A stretch of 64,000 nucleotides of DNA. Origin: Saturnia japonica (Eukaryota > Arthropoda > Insecta > Lepidoptera > Saturniidae). Position 1 is the stretch's first letter; each line of letters opens with the position of its first letter. Below are positions 50,139 through 63,690 of the stretch, piece by piece. The stretch is taken from NCBI GenBank assembly GCA_033032175.1, contig CM065309.1, positions 12,152,001 through 12,216,000 on the forward strand, written 5' to 3'. The notes below the pieces were generated by a model. It worked only from the letters and a program-made list of their open reading frames with translations, was not told the DNA's origin and did not search any database. The translations under genes and the position numbers were made by a program.

Positions 50139-51029
50139 TTAAAAAAGAAACTTAATTTACAATCAGAAACAGCTAAACATTATATATCTATATTACTAAA
50201 TTATTATTTAAAATCAAATTAGCTACCTGTTGCAGATATTAGGTAAATAGGTACGAAGAGTTGACGGGGAAAGAAAAATTATAGAAAATAAGTAGCACAT
50301 TTATTGAAACGCATAATTATTCTAAAGATATTTACAAGATTTCCTCTATAAATATCATAATATTATATTATAGTTATAAAAATACAGAATAAGTGTTGAA
50401 AAAATAATATAGTAGAAAGATAAAAGTAGAACCGGTATTTACAATATTTATCATTTTAGGAAAATAATGTTTAAGTCACATTTAAACAACGTAAAAGCTC
50501 TCCTCAAACTAATATTACTACCTAATACCCAGTTACATTAAATACATAAAACGAAGCCTCATAATCATACAGGTGTGGCTAAGGTAAATTTTTGTTATAA
50601 TATAGTATAAATATAAAATAAATGAATCATAAATGTAAGAAGATAAAGTATTATATTAATTGCAATATAAAATTCTCAGTTAAATTCAATTATATATTTT
50701 TTAAACAAAACATTTTATTTTAAATCTTACTGAAATTTTCATAGATTATACAGTTCTTAATTAGTTAGATTCAGTCCAAGCAAATATCATAGAGCAAAAA
50801 TAAAAAAGTTCACGAAATGTAAACGTGAAAACATCAATACAAATTACATTTTATAAAAAATAATAATGTTACATTGAGTACATACAGGTAAAGTTTGAAA
50901 AGAGCTTTAATATTATACATACTCATTCAATCCACATCTAGCTAATATTTTATATTTAAAAAAAAAACAGAAACTGATTTAAGATTAAACTAGTTTCATC
51001 GCCGAGCACAAAATTAACTAATTAAATAT

Positions 51030-51056
51030 GAATGTATTTATTTATTTTATGAACGT
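51030..51056 (-). promoter_or_regulatory. Probable polyadenylation signal of the CPAP1 gene
   Basis: The minus strand reads AAAATAAATAAATACATTC directly after the stop codon, containing AATAAA hexamers. With the stop at 51062 this would give a very short 3'UTR; longer alternatives are possible. Confidence 0.4.
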
Positions 51057-51061
51057 TAACT

Positions 51062-54000
51062 TTAGGCACGAGTCCGACAGTCAGTAGAGCGCGAGTTGGC
51101 GCAAGCGGACACCTCGAAGGGTGGCGGCGGAGGCGGCGAAGCGACGGGCGGTTCAGCTCCCACGTTCATTCCATGACTAGAGTTTGTCTGTACTGAAGAC
51201 ATCGATGTCGGTTTGAAATTTTCAATGAGACTAGCCTTTGCCTTATCCCCGTGTGTCTTACTCTCTACCAGGTCGTTCATCGTCTGTCTTTCTTTTTTAT
51301 TATAGCTATTTGAGTTTTGAGACACAAGCAATGCTAGAGGCGGTACAGGTGGAACGTATGCTTGAGGCTCATAGTTATCGTCAACATAGTCATTAACATT
51401 CCACGTAGCTGTTGTAGTTGTTGCGGAAACAGTTGTCAGTGAATTTTCAGTTGTAGTTGCTCGTGACGTTCCTGGGGGCGAGATGATTGTAGTGCGTTCC
51501 GATATAAAATCAGCGGAAACACTTGCTGTCACAGGGATAGTGAATACTATGTTGTTGTTGTTGGATCTCGTCTTTCGTCGTTTTTGGAGTTTTGGCACAT
51601 CAAGAAAGAATGGGTCGAATATTAAATCAGATTCTTTGTAATCATCGTAATTTATTGGTACGATTGGTTTCACAGCGCTAACTACGTTACCAACTGTATA
51701 ATTCAGTCTTTTGCCCGTGCTGTCGCTGACTGATGCACTGGCGGTTACAATAACTCTCGGAGGGCTTTTAAGCTTGATAGGAGGACGTTCAGTAACTGAT
51801 GGAGGAGCTACAGATCTAGCTGATAAAGAGGATTCATTTTCTGATACTGAATTTTCGCTCCGTTTTCTATCGTAATAGTAGGGATTGAATGGCAAAGGTC
51901 TTTGCTCTGGTAGTGCGGAAGGATAATTTTGCTGTCTGTGCTTTACAGATGTTTCGTGTCTTTCAGACGGTTGTGAAGTAGGGCCAGGCCTCAAAATTTG
52001 ATTGCGTGGATCGTTTGTTGTCGGTCGAAATGGTGCTGGTTGAGGTCGTTGAGCAAAGGGTCGTGAAATTGTTGGCCGTGGTTCAGTTCTTGACGACTCA
52101 TACTGGAAGTGGTCAAACTGGTCTGGCGGCGCATGAGTTATATATACTCCGTCAGCGGGACGGAATGTTTGGTAGGAAATGACTTCAGATACCGGAGGCC
52201 GATGGCGGAAGACAAATTCTTGGGGAGAGAGAAGTGTTGGATTTAGTGTAGGTGCTGATGCTGGTGTAGGTGCCGATGGTCGAAGCGGAGCAGGTAGTGG
52301 AGGGGACAAAGAAGAAAGTACAGGGGAAGGAGAAGATGTTTGATGTGGTACAGGTGTTTGATAACGTGATGATGTTGAGTAGATGAGGATAGTCGTTGAT
52401 GGTGGTGGTTTAGATGTTGTAGTTGTTGTAGTAGTAGTTGTTTTTATGGAAACAGGTATTTGAGTAGTGGTAGGAACATGTGGATAGTCTTCATACTCTC
52501 CTTCAGTGTCGTCATCTTCATGATATTCTGAAATATATAAAAATATATATGTTGAGCAATTTTTTATTAATGTAATATAATAGCAATTGTTATAGAAATT
52601 TTATTTGTGAAAGGAAATGTCAAAGTGTTGTAATAATAAAATGAATGTTATACTATCTTATATACGAAGGCTTAACTGTATTTTTTTAAATCTCGAACTG
52701 ACTATTAATGTATTTCTGAAGGGCGTTTACAGCTTTATCATACTATGTGGCGAACGCAGAAGGCACTCCGCTGAAATGGCAAAAAGCGCAATAGTACAAA
52801 TATAAAGTAATAAGTATATTTTACTGTATGCGTTTATGTAGCTTTTATTTTATCTGACAACTGTTTTCTAAGTATAACTACTTAAAAAAGGACTCTTACA
52901 GAATCTATGTTCTGCAGTGTGATAGGTATGACATATGTTGATCTAGTGAATGATAAACTTACTGTAAATATCGGACCTAGCTTTGACTATCATAATAGAG
53001 AAACAATGAAATATAGACAAAATTATTACAGTTACAGCTATTTATTATAAAAGTATGCGGTAGTTATGCGATTATTAACAGAGGTCGCTTATGTTAGTAA
53101 TTTTTTGATTAAAGAGTATCAAAACAAGATAAAGAGAGAGCCGTATTTAACAGTAAAACCCAATCAAAAAAACTTTGATACTTTTATTCTGTAGCTTAGC
53201 CGGATGACTTTAACCACAAGTAAGTTTGAGCAATAATAAAGGGTTTATATAAAATGAAAAGTAATCCATTGATATGCAGTGGGTACCCATGGTAGATTAT
53301 TAAATATGAAAAGAATGTCAGGACTCACTAGGAAGATATTAAAAGGATCATTTTACATTATAAACTAATCAATTCGTTCTTTACGTGTCTCCAGAAATTT
53401 AGACATTCTATTAAGTAATGATTACCTTCGGTGAATTCATCGTTGTCAGATGATGTAAAATGGATATGAGCTGGAATATTAATTTGAGGTTTTTTTGGCA
53501 CATCCTTCTTAATATCTTGAACAGGATCTTCAGTCGAATCAGCAGCTTCTTGCGTGTGTACTTCTATTTTATCCTGAGTTATTGTAGAAGCTTCGTTTTG
53601 TGAATGATCTTGTTTTTCTTGGCTCGGGTTTGTTTGCTGATGTGTCTGTTCAGTTGATTGAATTTGGGGTTTAGGCTCTTCTGGTTGTATAATTGGTGGA
53701 GTAGTGCTTCCATATAATTCTAAATTTAAACTGTAGAACTTTTCTGACTTTGTACAATCTACTTCATCTACTCTTTCGCATACTCTTGTTTCCTGAAATA
53801 CAAAAGAAATAGAATAATAATAGAATTAGAATTATTTAGATAGTACGTTAAATTTTTAAAACTTTTTATTGCCTAAAACACAACATCTAAATGTCAGTCT
53901 GTCCGTTAGTGCGTAATAAATGATTTTTCTTTTTTTAACGGTAAATCAAGTCAGAAAAGACATTACCGCTTGAACATTATCATTTACAACGCTATTTTAA

Positions 54001-57000
54001 GTCGTTAAAAATATAATGGTGGTAAACAAAAGCACAACATAAATAACGCTCGATACCATATATCTAACTTTTATATTCATGTCACAATGTTGTTTTTATT
54101 ATATAGGTTATATTCACGTGTACTTATGATCTGTAGAAGATTAACCTTTATCAAAATCAACCATTTGTCGTCATAAGTACTTATTGTAAGTTTGATATTT
54201 ATAACATCGAATTTTGTTTTGTAGTTTAGGAAATAAATGTTAGTATGCATGAAACCATTTATTTGATTTTTAGATTGCGATCGGTAAGAAAAGTGGCAAC
54301 TATGGAAATGTTGGCAGTATTTTTCGTAGGAAAATAAATAGTTTTAGTAGGGATTAACACTCAGGAACATCTTTTATCAATCATTATGAATTCTTTAGTC
54401 TATGCGTGCGGGGCCGCGGCTAATGCTTTTATTATTTATGGCCTATTCTATTTAAGTTTCAAATATGCATTGAGCTTGTTTAAATTTCAGCTATAATAAA
54501 TTTTTAAAGATTTGTCATTTAAAGGTTTTTATTATAATTGAAAGTATAAGCAATGGGATGAATGTTAAATTAAATATACCTGATCGAAAACAGTGCCGTT
54601 GAGGCAAAGGAACTTGATATCCATGGGTTCGTCTTGTTGGCCCACTGTGCAGACGTGGAACATCTGACAGGAAGTCTCCAAGTCAGCGTAATAACCGCCG
54701 ATCACCTTGCCCGTACAAGTAAAATTTGTTTCGGGCAGGTTATCGAAGTCCAAATACTGAAAAAATCAAAATAAATAAGAAGCAAAAGTTGCATTACCAG
54801 AAATTAATACTTTGGAAATTTCAATGTTTATTTATGTAACTATATACGATTAGAGTAAATAAAATGTTGTAGGTTTTTATAATAAGAAGATACAAACCGG
54901 ATAAGTTAAACTCAAGTGTACGACTTTATTATCAATAACTGTAATGATAATTTATTATTATACAATATATTAAAAAACAATACCAATGGAATTGCTACTT
55001 CACGACTTTATATACGGTTGATATCATAGAAACAGATTTTTTAACATTTAACAGACTTTTAGCAATTATTAAAATTTGCGATCTTTGCAATAATTTATTA
55101 CTTTAATGTGCTTACTGTAAATACAGCTATTTACATCATATCCCAAATAAAACTCTAGCACTATTCGAAGTCAAACTCTGATAGTTGAATCTTGAGGGAT
55201 AAATTTGAACATTTAGCAAGTCAATATGTGTCGTCAACTATTTTTTTTACATTGTAATACAGCAGTTTAGTACTACTGTTATTCGTCGGTGGTGCTGCTT
55301 ATTGTTAAATATTGCACAGTTTTGTCACCTAGTTCTTCTTACATCCTGAGATCATCGTAGTGAATTGCTTGATCGGTTAGTGAATATCGACTACGCCTAT
55401 GCCAGGCGCTATTATAAATATTCTTTTGTAAACTCGTAATGATTCAACAAAGAATGCTATGGATATTATGTTGCTAGACATAATGCATTTTTAGTTTAGA
55501 TTCTGGTCCAAAGTTATGCTAATAATTGTAGTAACCTACTTACATTACGATAAAAAGGAGTTATATGAACAAATATTTAAATTATTAGTAAAAACCACAG
55601 AAGTGTGTTATTTATTTACCGTTTCAAGCGTATTTTCTCATACATTATAAAAAGCAGTACTTTCTTGAATAGGATATAACTTGCATTTAATTAGGAAGTT
55701 ATGGTGCTATGTAAGTTTTTATAAAATACTTACACCCGGTTTAATGGACCTTGATATCCGGAATTCATTCTGAAATATGAATATGAGCAGCCACAGCCAC
55801 ACTGAAAGAAATACAAAACAATTTTTAAACTTCAACAACAGATAGATCATAGCTAAAAGTATGTACAACAGTGTTTAATAAAGATGATAGATTTCACAAG
55901 TTACGTATACTTATTTTATATATCAATTAATTTTAGTATTAAAATACAGTCTTAATACAAGATTGATGGCGAAGAACAACTTCGTTAGGAAACCTACACA
56001 ACATAAATATTTATAACTTTTTTGTTGACGAAAGTGTGGGAGCTTTTCGGGATACAATATGTGGTACGACTTTGTTAAACAAAACTCATAAATACCGGTA
56101 AGGGTTATTAACATGACGCAGCATAGATAAATACAGATCCATAACAATCAAAATTTCGGTGAATAACGGCGAAACCATCCTCAAAACATCTTCTTCTTAT
56201 TCTCTTTTATTTAAAAATCGATATTTGTATGTATGTTCCCTATGGAGTCTAAAACGGCTAGAGCGATTTTGATGAAATTTTCAGACAATCTTGATATTAG
56301 CTCAGCGGGTGATCCTGTAAAGCTTTGTAGCGATTGGATCAATATTCCCTATGGGCTTCAAAACGGTATAGCAACGCTTGGCCGGGTTTGCTCGTACAGT
56401 ATACCTCTATGCCACAAGTAATGTAATAATGAATGTAACCACAGCTGTCGTCTTGACAGTGAAAAGTAGGTATAAATGACGATTTTATTTCTGATGTAAC
56501 TTTTCCTGATTCTGATGCAATTGGGAATTTTACTGAGGATGAGAAAAAAAACTTTGCGGTGACTTAGGCTCCAAAGTTCCATGCGATTAAAACGTTAGTT
56601 TGTATTATTTTATGTGTAGAACGGGGTCAACACTTAGCGACACTTTTATCGTATTGACATACTGACATCTGTTTAATAATTGTTGTTATCCTCGGTTCGG
56701 TACGTAGTACGTTAGCCAAGTGGTCAGTAGCAATTTCGTGAGTCGTATACCACGCTAATATTGTAACTGTTGTTTCTATTGGCTGTAAGTTTTCCATTTA
56801 ATGCACAATAAAATGTGAATAGCATAAAATTTCTCTGATTATAGTGTTGGTTGCCTTATAGACGGATGCAAATGTTAGAAATAATATAACTCCTGTTTCG
56901 CAACGGATATATTGTGAAAGTTTTTTTTTAAATGGAATGTATAATCAGCAAATAGCTGTGCAATCCACTTGATTTTAAGTGGACAATGTAACCTATAGCT

Positions 57001-58745
57001 AGTTGTAGTCACCTTGATCTTAAATAGGATCGCACTCCTCTATTGAAGCTAGTCAATAAAAGGTTGATTACTAAGTCGGATCGCCTCGTGTGCCAACGCA
57101 TGTTGCCAAATATATACTCTTGAGACTGGATTACTTGGTAACGCGAAATGCCCGAAAGTATGCAATAATAGCACGGGGATGCGATTGGAGGGAAAAAGGA
57201 CATCGTGCACTGACCTGGTTCCGTTCTTCTGCGTATAGGCAAATCCGCTCCAGGTTTTCTCGTACAGCCGTCCTTAAATATATTTTGAGAAAGTGGTATT
57301 CGCGAATTTTGCCGATTTTCAGCGGAAGCGTGAGGTGCGTGGGAGCAATACAAATCACGACCGCCGTGCGAGCGCGTACCCAAAGCAGTGTGTGTATCGG
57401 TAACAAATCGTATACGCCGGGGAAGGGGGTGGGAGATGGTAGGTTATATTTGAAACGCTAGATGGCGTTACCACCTCTGGAAGTACTTATGACATGCACA
57501 GATATGAAAAAAAAACTTTTCGAATTTTTTAGCCTATTTATTGAGGAAGATTTATACAACTTCACGCTACGATGGTAAAGAGCGGAGAATTAGTAACCAT
57601 GAACGTCTAGCAATCTGTAAAGCTATAGGCAAGTATGGGAAGTGAGAGCATCGATAAGCTACACGGGTGCAAATATGAATTTCTCAGAATCGATCAACGG
57701 GTGATCTTCTGGCGTATGTACTGCACCGCTTGGGGAGGCAATTGATAAGCACGGCGAGGCTTTGACAATCAGTCTCGACATAGCGAAGAATTTTGACAGG
57801 GCCTGGCACTGTGGACTTCTCTTCAAACTTCAGGCGTACGGTCTTCCCGACAACCTCTGTAACTGAATCTCCAGCTTTCTACATGAACACAGAATTCAAG
57901 CTCTTGTAGAATGATGTGATTCGCAGTTCTTGTCGATAAACGCTGGATTTTCTCAAGGCTCTGTGCTTTCGCCCACTCTGTATCTTCTGCATATCATTGA
58001 TATGTTATCTTTAGTTCATACTCATTGCTATGCAGATGACAGCATTATTCATGGGTGCTATTAAAGAAAGTCTTCATGCGTTCGGGGAGACACAGAAAAA
58101 AGATAGGAGGAACTTGTCATTGAACTTAACCAATCCTTGCACTACGCAGTGTATCTACATGGAGAGCAAGAAGTAACTTGGTTAAGTTCAATGCCAATAA
58201 AACTCAGATGTGTGCTTTGTTAATACGAATACTATTGAGACGTTACTAAATACATCGAGCCACTTCAGCTGCGCAGGAACATCGCCTCGCTGAGCGTGTT
58301 CTACCGGTCATCATTGTAAGTGTTCTGAAGAGCTGTTCAATTTAATTCCCTCCTTCCTTTCCACAACAGAACCACATGAGTTGGCCTTCGGAGTCACAGT
58401 TTTACGGTAAGCTCCATCTCGGTACGAACTAAAAAGTTCTCTATGACAACTCAAAGATATGCCGTACCGTGAAACTGTGGAACCATCTCCATCGTCCTTC
58501 AAGCGTAACGTGGAGAAATATTTATGCAAGCCAGCATGACAGCGGTGACCGTCGATGGATTTCGATTTCTCGGTGGTCGACGATGCGTTTAGATTGTACT
58601 GTGCTTATCATCAGTGACACCAAAGTCAATGTGCTAAGCTATTATAAAAAAAAATAGTAAACAGGACAACGTACAAACCTTGCAATGCTGAGGCGGAGCG
58701 CACTATACACGCACCGCCTGCTGAGATCCGAGCCTGCCGCCGCAT
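51062..58745 (-). CDS. CPAP1-type chitin-binding protein with long Pro/Thr-rich tail (5 exons)
   Basis: A secreted cuticle/peritrophin-like protein expected to bind chitin in the extracellular matrix. Exons (high to low): 58745-58679, 55801-55734, 54756-54580, 53792-53426, 52527-51062. All are GT-AG with matching phases; about 714 residues. Exon 1 starts exactly at an ATG behind an AG, so a 5'UTR exon probably lies upstream. Exons 1-2 encode a basic N-region and the hydrophobic core VWLWLLIFIF (residues 23-32), a signal peptide with an unusually long N-region. One CBM14 (chitin-binding type 2) domain spans residues 59-117, with six cysteines spaced C-15-C-5-C-14-C-12-C-7-C and the core GGYYADLETSCQMFHVC. 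It is split between exons 3 and 4. Exon 4 continues as acidic Gln/Glu-rich linker. Exon 5 (488 codons) is Pro/Ser/Thr-rich with a run of eight Thr, ending in a PPPPPP stretch and DCRTRA. A single CBM14 plus long tail fits the CPAP1 group. The exact orthologue is not recognised. Confidence 0.88.
56200..56345 (+). repeat. Unclassified interspersed repeat fragment
   Basis: AAAACGGCTAGAGCGATTTTG, ATGAAATTTTCAGACAATC, GCTCAGCGGGTGATCCTG and AAGCTTTGTAGCGATTGG have the wording of lepidopteran non-autonomous transposons. No ends were found. It lies in CPAP1 intron 1. Confidence 0.35.
57060..57470. other. GC-rich unassigned block in CPAP1 intron 1
   Basis: Overlapping frames of about 91-124 codons run on both strands, as expected of GC-rich DNA lacking stops. 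None has a recognisable domain. It directly precedes the RT pseudogene and could be its 5' part, another repeat, or an alternative promoter. Confidence 0.3.
57530..58640 (+). pseudogene. Reverse-transcriptase pseudogene in intron 1 of the CPAP1 gene
   Basis: The plus strand, antisense to the host gene, encodes in pieces TISLDIAKNFDRAWHCGLLF, KLQAYGLPDNLCN, FLSINAGFSQGSVLSPTLY, HCYADDS and RSNLVKFNANKTQMC, then a C-terminal ETVEPSPSSFKRNVEKYLC-like end in other frames. These are RT palm motifs (the first aspartate block, GxSQGSVLSP, and YADD) of a Jockey-like LINE. There are at least two in-frame stops (57867, 57910 regions) and several frameshifts, so it is dead. No endonuclease part was recognised. 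Confidence 0.8.
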
Positions 58746-59409
58746 CTATAAATAAACAACAAAATATTAAAGAAAATTTTAACTTATATAATGAACGTAC
58801 AATATACGTGTACACAATTATTTTGTTTTTACATAATTTAATTTTTTGTCAATTGTAGCTTTACTTGACTAGTAGTAGTTAGAACGTTATGTTGTCTTTA
58901 TTAATGGTTAATGGGTAAATTTGAAATTAGGTATACCTAGAACGAGATTTATTTAAAAAAAAAAAGCTTATACGACCAAGTAGCATCTAAATTGCATGTT
59001 ATTCGGACTAGTAGGTAATGAAACATTTATAAAAAAATGAAAAAAGAAGTAGAAGTTTGATATGATCTACATTATCCGAATAAAAACAAAGCATAGAATC
59101 AAAACAATAATAAACGGACAACACATTCTTTGGGTTATTCGCACGCGCATCTCGACAGAACAATAGTGTTACGAAATATTACAATTAAATACCTACAGCA
59201 AACTGTTCCGATACACTTCATAATTACATAATAGATACAATAATTAAAAATTTCGGCATGAAATGTTCTACTTTTAAAATGTTTAACTGAGTATCTCGGT
59301 CAATAGCTATTCCAATTTTAAAGCTTGTTATTATCATCCTATACTTTGACTTGAAAATAATTTGGTTACGATGCGGGTGGAATATATTGTAATACTCACT
59401 TGACTAGCT

Positions 59410-59550
59410 ACATACACACTCAAGTTGAAAATTTGTCTACAAGCACCCTATAGGTGTTCCGGCAGCTGCACTTGAGAACCAGTTCCCTCACTAAGCTCAG
59501 CATGATACCATCTTGGGAGGTTGTGGGCATAACGATAAGCCTTTAAAGAA
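59410..59550 (+). mobile_element. SINE 3' fragment, same family as 40910-41220
   Basis: It contains CTCAAGTTGAAAATTTGTC, GTTCCGGCAGCTGCACTTGA and ATGATACCATCTTGGGAGG, matching the second half of the 41-kb copy, and ends with GATAAGCCTTTAAAG before an A-rich tail. The head is truncated. Confidence 0.7.
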
Positions 59551-61983
59551 TTAAAAAAAAGACATATTTTGCAGGCACTGCTTTGTATTCAAAATTGTAA
59601 AATTATAATTTATGTTTTAATGTGTCTGTCTCACTAAATTGCAAGGCATAGGTTTTAGATTGTTTTTTTTTTAAAGCAATAGCCATAATTTTTATTATTT
59701 ACACAACGTATAAGAAATAGGGTAAATGTTGTATAAAAGCAACAGACGAGCAAGCTGATTCGTTAGTGGTGGTACAGAATAAATAACCTTTAAGTGACGG
59801 CTTTTCAATAATACTGAAGTAGAGTTAACAGGTAATATGGTAAAATGTTTCATAAATTCTCTTCCTTTCAAGTAAACCAGTGTTTTGACAAATCATTAGT
59901 TACAGTAACGAACGTCTTTCTAAACATTTAATAATAAGTAATTGTTTGATTTCGAGATATTTAACGTGCGGCTTACTCAAGCTAATAATAAATAAATTAG
60001 TTATAATATCTCTTTAGAAATCTCTTTTTATCGACACAGTTGTTAACTCTGATGTAATACCACTTTAAATGTATCACTGATATTATGTTTGTTTCGTACG
60101 TTTTCGTTTATTATGTATTGTTTCGATTACATAAGAAGGATTATAGATTATGTAGTACCTACTTGAAAGCTTTAAGCTGAGATAAAAAACCCTTTGTTTG
60201 AACAATACTTTTGCAATTTGTTTTATTGTATTGACTATTGTAATCGTGTTATGTGTGTTGTAATTGTCAAATTTCTTTCTTTCTATTACGACATCGAAAA
60301 ATTAAAATTAAAGTTGTATACATACTTACTACAAAATATGATATGTCTTTATAGTATGTATTTAATTACAAAGTTTTGTTTTATAACAGGTCACCAATTT
60401 ATGTAGTTGCACACACAATTACTCGTTTAAAAACGATGGTGCTCAATGTGGCCTAAGTAAATCAATCTACAGGATTCGATATACTGGTAATAGTAAAAAA
60501 CATACATTAAAACTACTTAAACAGTAATAATCTCTTTGGAAAAATGTCATTACATATTATATGTATAGATATTATTAGGTATATTCTTACCTTAATACCA
60601 AAATTTTAATTTTTAACTATAATAAAGCTTCATATTTATGAGTAGGTACTATATGTCTAAGCAAAGTAGACGACTGACAAATATTACGTTGTTCATTTCA
60701 TTTACGGATTGCAAAAAAAAATATATCTTCAAATTTTATTTCTCATGTTAATAATATGTTTTTCTAATAAAATTTTTTACAACTACGTATTTTTAATTTA
60801 AGATTAGGTTTTTGTAATTAATTTAACTTTTTGCGTTTAAACCAATTCCACTCGTTCATCTAGTCGGCTTGAGATCATGCTGTAAAATATGTTGACTATT
60901 AATAACTAGGTATGTTTTTAACAATATAGTCCTCGGGTTGTGAAAGTTGTTGCTTAGTAGTGGTTGTGTCAGATTGTCCTGGGGCACAGTTTCCTTATTG
61001 TAAGACCAACAACAGCCAGTAAACCGACGCGAATTTAGATCAATTAACGCCAAAAACCATATAGGTGTTTGGAATATTTTTTATTTAAATATGTCGCAGT
61101 TTTTAATTTTTATGAACATTTTTGAATAACTGATCTTTTTGAACATCTCTAGTTATGTAAAATGAAAATATAATTAATCGAAAGCTTTCCACTTTTTAAT
61201 TATTTTCATTTTAATTACTTTCTGGTAACGAATGCATGGGGTGCGGGCGTTCCTATCGAAAAGTGAATTATTAAATTCACTATAACTAGGTAATTTCTTT
61301 ATAAAATTATAAAGACTTTAGCTTTGATAAGACTTAGACTTAGCATGATTTTAGCTTTGCTTTTCATCCAGTACAATTGACATTTAAAAGACAAGTTATA
61401 AATAGATTGTTGATCTACTAAAATACGGACAATGAAAGGCAGATGTTATGTATAAGAAATATGTAAATTAACAGAGTGAACTAGAAACAACACTAAAAAC
61501 TTACGAAGCATATAAAGAGATCAATTAGAAAAAAACATATACTCAGTTCACATGTGATAGAAGTGCAATCTTCAGAAGACATAAATATATCTTATTTAAA
61601 ATATCTTTAAAAAAAATTTAAATCAGCGGGATTCGAACTATCGACTATTCGTACTATACATACAACTTCTTTGGAGTTTTTAAATATTATATACTATAAA
61701 AAAATTAATTAAAAAATTATTTCAATAAGTTGCCGACAATTGCTGTTTGTTTTACCAATCCTAATGTGTTCATAAATTAAATGTATCATAAAATATGCAA
61801 TTATTTATATATGCTTGTATAAACATTGTGTTTTATAGAATTCTTTCAGAAATCTTAACGCGTAAAAAAAGGTAATTTATTCATTCGCCACCGTTCTGCT
61901 AATGTTTAGTTTAATTATAAGAACCTATACGAAATAATATCCACTTTAGATAGGTATGTGAACTATATATATATTTTAAAGAC

Positions 61984-62006
61984 CGCACAAGTTTTTCACT
62001 TGTGCG
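61984..62006. other. Perfect short hairpin
   Basis: A 9-bp perfect inverted repeat (CGCACAAGT / ACTTGTGCG) separated by the 5-nt loop TTTTC in otherwise AT-rich, gene-free DNA. Function unknown. Confidence 0.6.
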
Positions 62007-63654
62007 ATATTTATATGTCAGTAGATCCATCGTGATAACAAATTTTAGAAGGTAATTTACAAGAATATGACTGTTATTGCATATATTAATCGAAAGATAT
62101 TGTAATATTCAGTGTATGTAACGAAGTATAATGCAACAAAATGCTACGCATGAATGGTGCAATATAACGGACCGTGGTGACTCTTAGCCGCACCGCACCA
62201 TACCCACCCACAGAAGACCGTTATATCATCAAGTGTGTCGCAAATAGGGTTATCAGTTTTTGTGGAGATTTAAGAAATAAAAATTACTAAGTGTCACTTT
62301 ATCAACAAACAAACAAACATAACTTCTAATAATAATAAGGTAGGTATTTGAAGGTACTTTTGGTATTTTATTAAAGCAATAATATGTGTATGTGTATAGA
62401 ATAATAAGATATTTTTAAACAAACATATCGTATCGAAAGTGAAAAAAATCTTGCAATGAACCTGTTGGTTAATTCATTTTTCACCTTGTATAACTTTCGA
62501 ATTAGCAGATTTATCTATAAAATAAAATATTCTTTATACTAGATCGTTCAGGTTTAGAAGAATATTTTTTAATCACCTCAATTCGTTGATCGGTAAAAAA
62601 TTAATAACAGTAGAGATTACCAAAAAAATCTTTCATATTATTTGTATGAGAAGCAAAGAATTGCGATGAGATATGTACTTCTTAATATAAACATTAAAAG
62701 GTTAGATTTTAACTGTTTTTTTTTAATTATAAAATTTTCAGCACTTAAGAAACTTGTTTTTTGACACACACTTATTACAAAAAGGTAAAATCAAGTAAAA
62801 CTTACCCCCCGGTGAAATTTATAATTGTTTCCTTATGTATAACTTAATTCATTAAAAAAAAAAACATTTATTTCCTTTTCACCCGCAACTCAAAACAAAA
62901 GCTAAAGAATTGGTTGTCTAATCTAAACAACCTGGATACTGAAATTTTACTTCATATTGTAAAATATGTAATATTTATTGTTTAGACATAATATATTTTG
63001 CTATGTACTATTCGTAGTGCATCTTGTACTGAATAGGGTTTTCGAAGCACTTTATTAGTTGTGGTACCTAATTTATGCTTTAGGTTTTATTGTTTATTCT
63101 TCATTTATGCACTTAACTTTTAAACTCACTTATACAATACACTCATTCATAAACACGGTGACCCTTATACACTTGGGTACATCGAATCATACACACGCAT
63201 AAACATTTTTCCTTATACATGTTGATTTTTGTATGTAACCAGAGGAAGAGCATTGGTATCCGAGACACAAAATTATTTTTATCCAGACTCAATGAACCCC
63301 TATAACTGTACTGTAATCATTAGTCAATAAACATTATTAATATTTAATTGAATAAACGATATTATGAATGAGGTAACCCTAGTCGTAAATAATAGGTGTC
63401 GATTCTACATGGCGGTCACTGTGCTACGCAAGCAAATGTACTTTGAAACCGATTGGTTATATTTAAAAATAATTTTTATTACAATTATATAAGATACTTG
63501 TTAGTATTCCGTTAACAAAATACTCTCTTATACTCAATGTGGTATATGAATACCTTCACCTAACGGTTTAAAGTCGCTTAGCAACAGTCAAAAGCAGTAC
63601 GCTTTATTCGAAACTCTACTATTCTTAAAGTCTCTAAAAAATATAAATAAATAC

Positions 63655-63690
63655 GTCAACCGGAAGGGAGGGGTTTGGGCACCAGCTAGT
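63655..63690 (+). repeat. Helitron-like 3' end
   Basis: ACCGGAAGGGAGGGG... ends GGGCACCAGCTAGT at 63690, matching the terminal segment of the 37.87-kb copy. The upstream extent was not established. Confidence 0.5.

Noticed and set aside
61620..61660. tRNA-like GGGATTCGAACTATCG
   Set aside because: Only a B-box-like word; no A box at the right spacing and no stems. At most a SINE scrap.
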